Part shown: positions 5,960 through 6,230 of the stretch, one piece after another | Layout of the letters: each line of letters begins with the position of its first letter | How positions within the stretch are numbered: the first letter of the stretch is position 1 | Assembly: GCA_026990095.1 (NCBI GenBank) | Contig: JALSIL010000032.1 | Location: 1 to 6,230, forward strand | DNA: 6,230 nt | Source of the DNA: Lysobacterales bacterium | Lineage (GTDB): Bacteria; Pseudomonadota; Gammaproteobacteria; Xanthomonadales; Marinicellaceae | Direction: 5' to 3' | Position numbers and translations under genes: made by a program | Notes under the pieces: generated by a model | What the model was told of the DNA's origin: nothing | What the model saw: the letters and a program-made list of their open reading frames with translations, nothing else | The model's database searches: none

Positions 5960-6230
5960 TTAGTGATTTTTGATGTAATACAGTGTGGCAACAATAACAG
6001 CAAGACCAACAATTAATGTCAGCCACCATAGATTTTTTTTCAAAAACTGTTCGGGTTTTTTTGTGGCGGTTACTTCTGAGTGGTATTCTTCAGATAATTG
6101 TATGTTTCTTGGGTGCGAAGGGCTGTATTTTGAAAAAGAAGAAGAACCTGGGGATTCAACACAAAACTTAGCTTGTTCTGTGGTAATGTAGTCTCCATTT
6201 TCGAGCAATGCATAATTTGCATTGTTGCCA
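5960..6230 (-). CDS. Unrecognised protein with C-terminal membrane anchor, 5' end outside window
   Basis: The reading frame is open from the window edge to TAA at 5962-5960, giving about 89 C-terminal residues. I do not recognise the family. The only in-window start candidate is a TTG at 6208 with no Shine-Dalgarno, and the frame continues upstream of it (GNNANYALLENG), so a start beyond the window is more likely. Visible parts are a polar segment with one Cys (AKFCVESPG), a Ser/Pro-rich linker (SSSFSKYSPSHP), an acidic and charged stretch, a basic cluster KKPEQFLKK, and one transmembrane helix of about 20 residues (NLWWLTLIVGLAVIVATLYY), then only four or so residues. The basic cluster before the helix suggests the bulk is cytoplasmic, as in tail-anchored proteins. 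The peptidase lies 48 bases downstream on the same strand, so co-transcription is possible. The opposite-strand frame over this region encodes nothing recognisable. Confidence 0.65.
   Translation of the reverse strand, partial: GNNANYALLENGDYITTEQAKFCVESPGSSSFSKYSPSHPRNIQLSEEYHSEVTATKKPEQFLKKNLWWLTLIVGLAVIVATLYYIKNH

Noticed and set aside
5985..6191. Plus-strand open frame opposite the membrane-anchored ORF
   Set aside because: No recognisable family, no ribosome site I could support, and the opposite frame has a coherent linker plus transmembrane-anchor design.

Overview
The window reads as an AT-rich gammaproteobacterial chromosome segment. The evidence is the order leuS-lptE-holA, which in E. 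coli and relatives forms one conserved cluster, and an LptE lipoprotein, which implies an LPS-bearing outer membrane. The genus cannot be fixed from sequence alone. No phage, transposon, CRISPR, tRNA or rRNA signal was seen, and coding density is very high: the only clear intergenic space is 48 bases (5912-5959), so no stretch over 300 bases lacks a gene.

Left half, plus strand (1-3292): the 3' two-thirds of leuS (leucyl-tRNA synthetase, 5' end outside the window), then lptE (LPS-assembly lipoprotein) and holA (DNA polymerase III delta subunit). The three are packed with no spacer. Each stop codon is followed directly by a GTG start (TAG|GTG, then TAA|GTG), so they are very likely one transcript with coupled translation. 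The functions (translation, outer-membrane biogenesis, clamp loading) are unrelated housekeeping tasks.

Right half, minus strand (3276-6230), reading right to left: the C-terminal part of an unrecognised protein with a C-terminal membrane anchor, then a secreted prolyl oligopeptidase (family S9A), then a Bcp-type peroxiredoxin with its own Sec signal peptide. The peptidase and peroxiredoxin genes overlap by four bases (ATGA), so they form a translationally coupled pair whose products should both act in the cell envelope. The bcp 3' end converges on holA with a 17-base overlap.

The points most worth a second look are: a LeuRS that lacks the usual insert before KMSKS; an exported peroxiredoxin with a single cysteine coupled to an exported prolyl peptidase; a perfect 10-bp hairpin inside the holA 3' end, just beyond the bcp stop; and the two zero-gap GTG junctions. 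I did not find convincing evidence of a wholly new system; most of the window is ordinary chromosomal core with an interesting envelope gene pair beside it.
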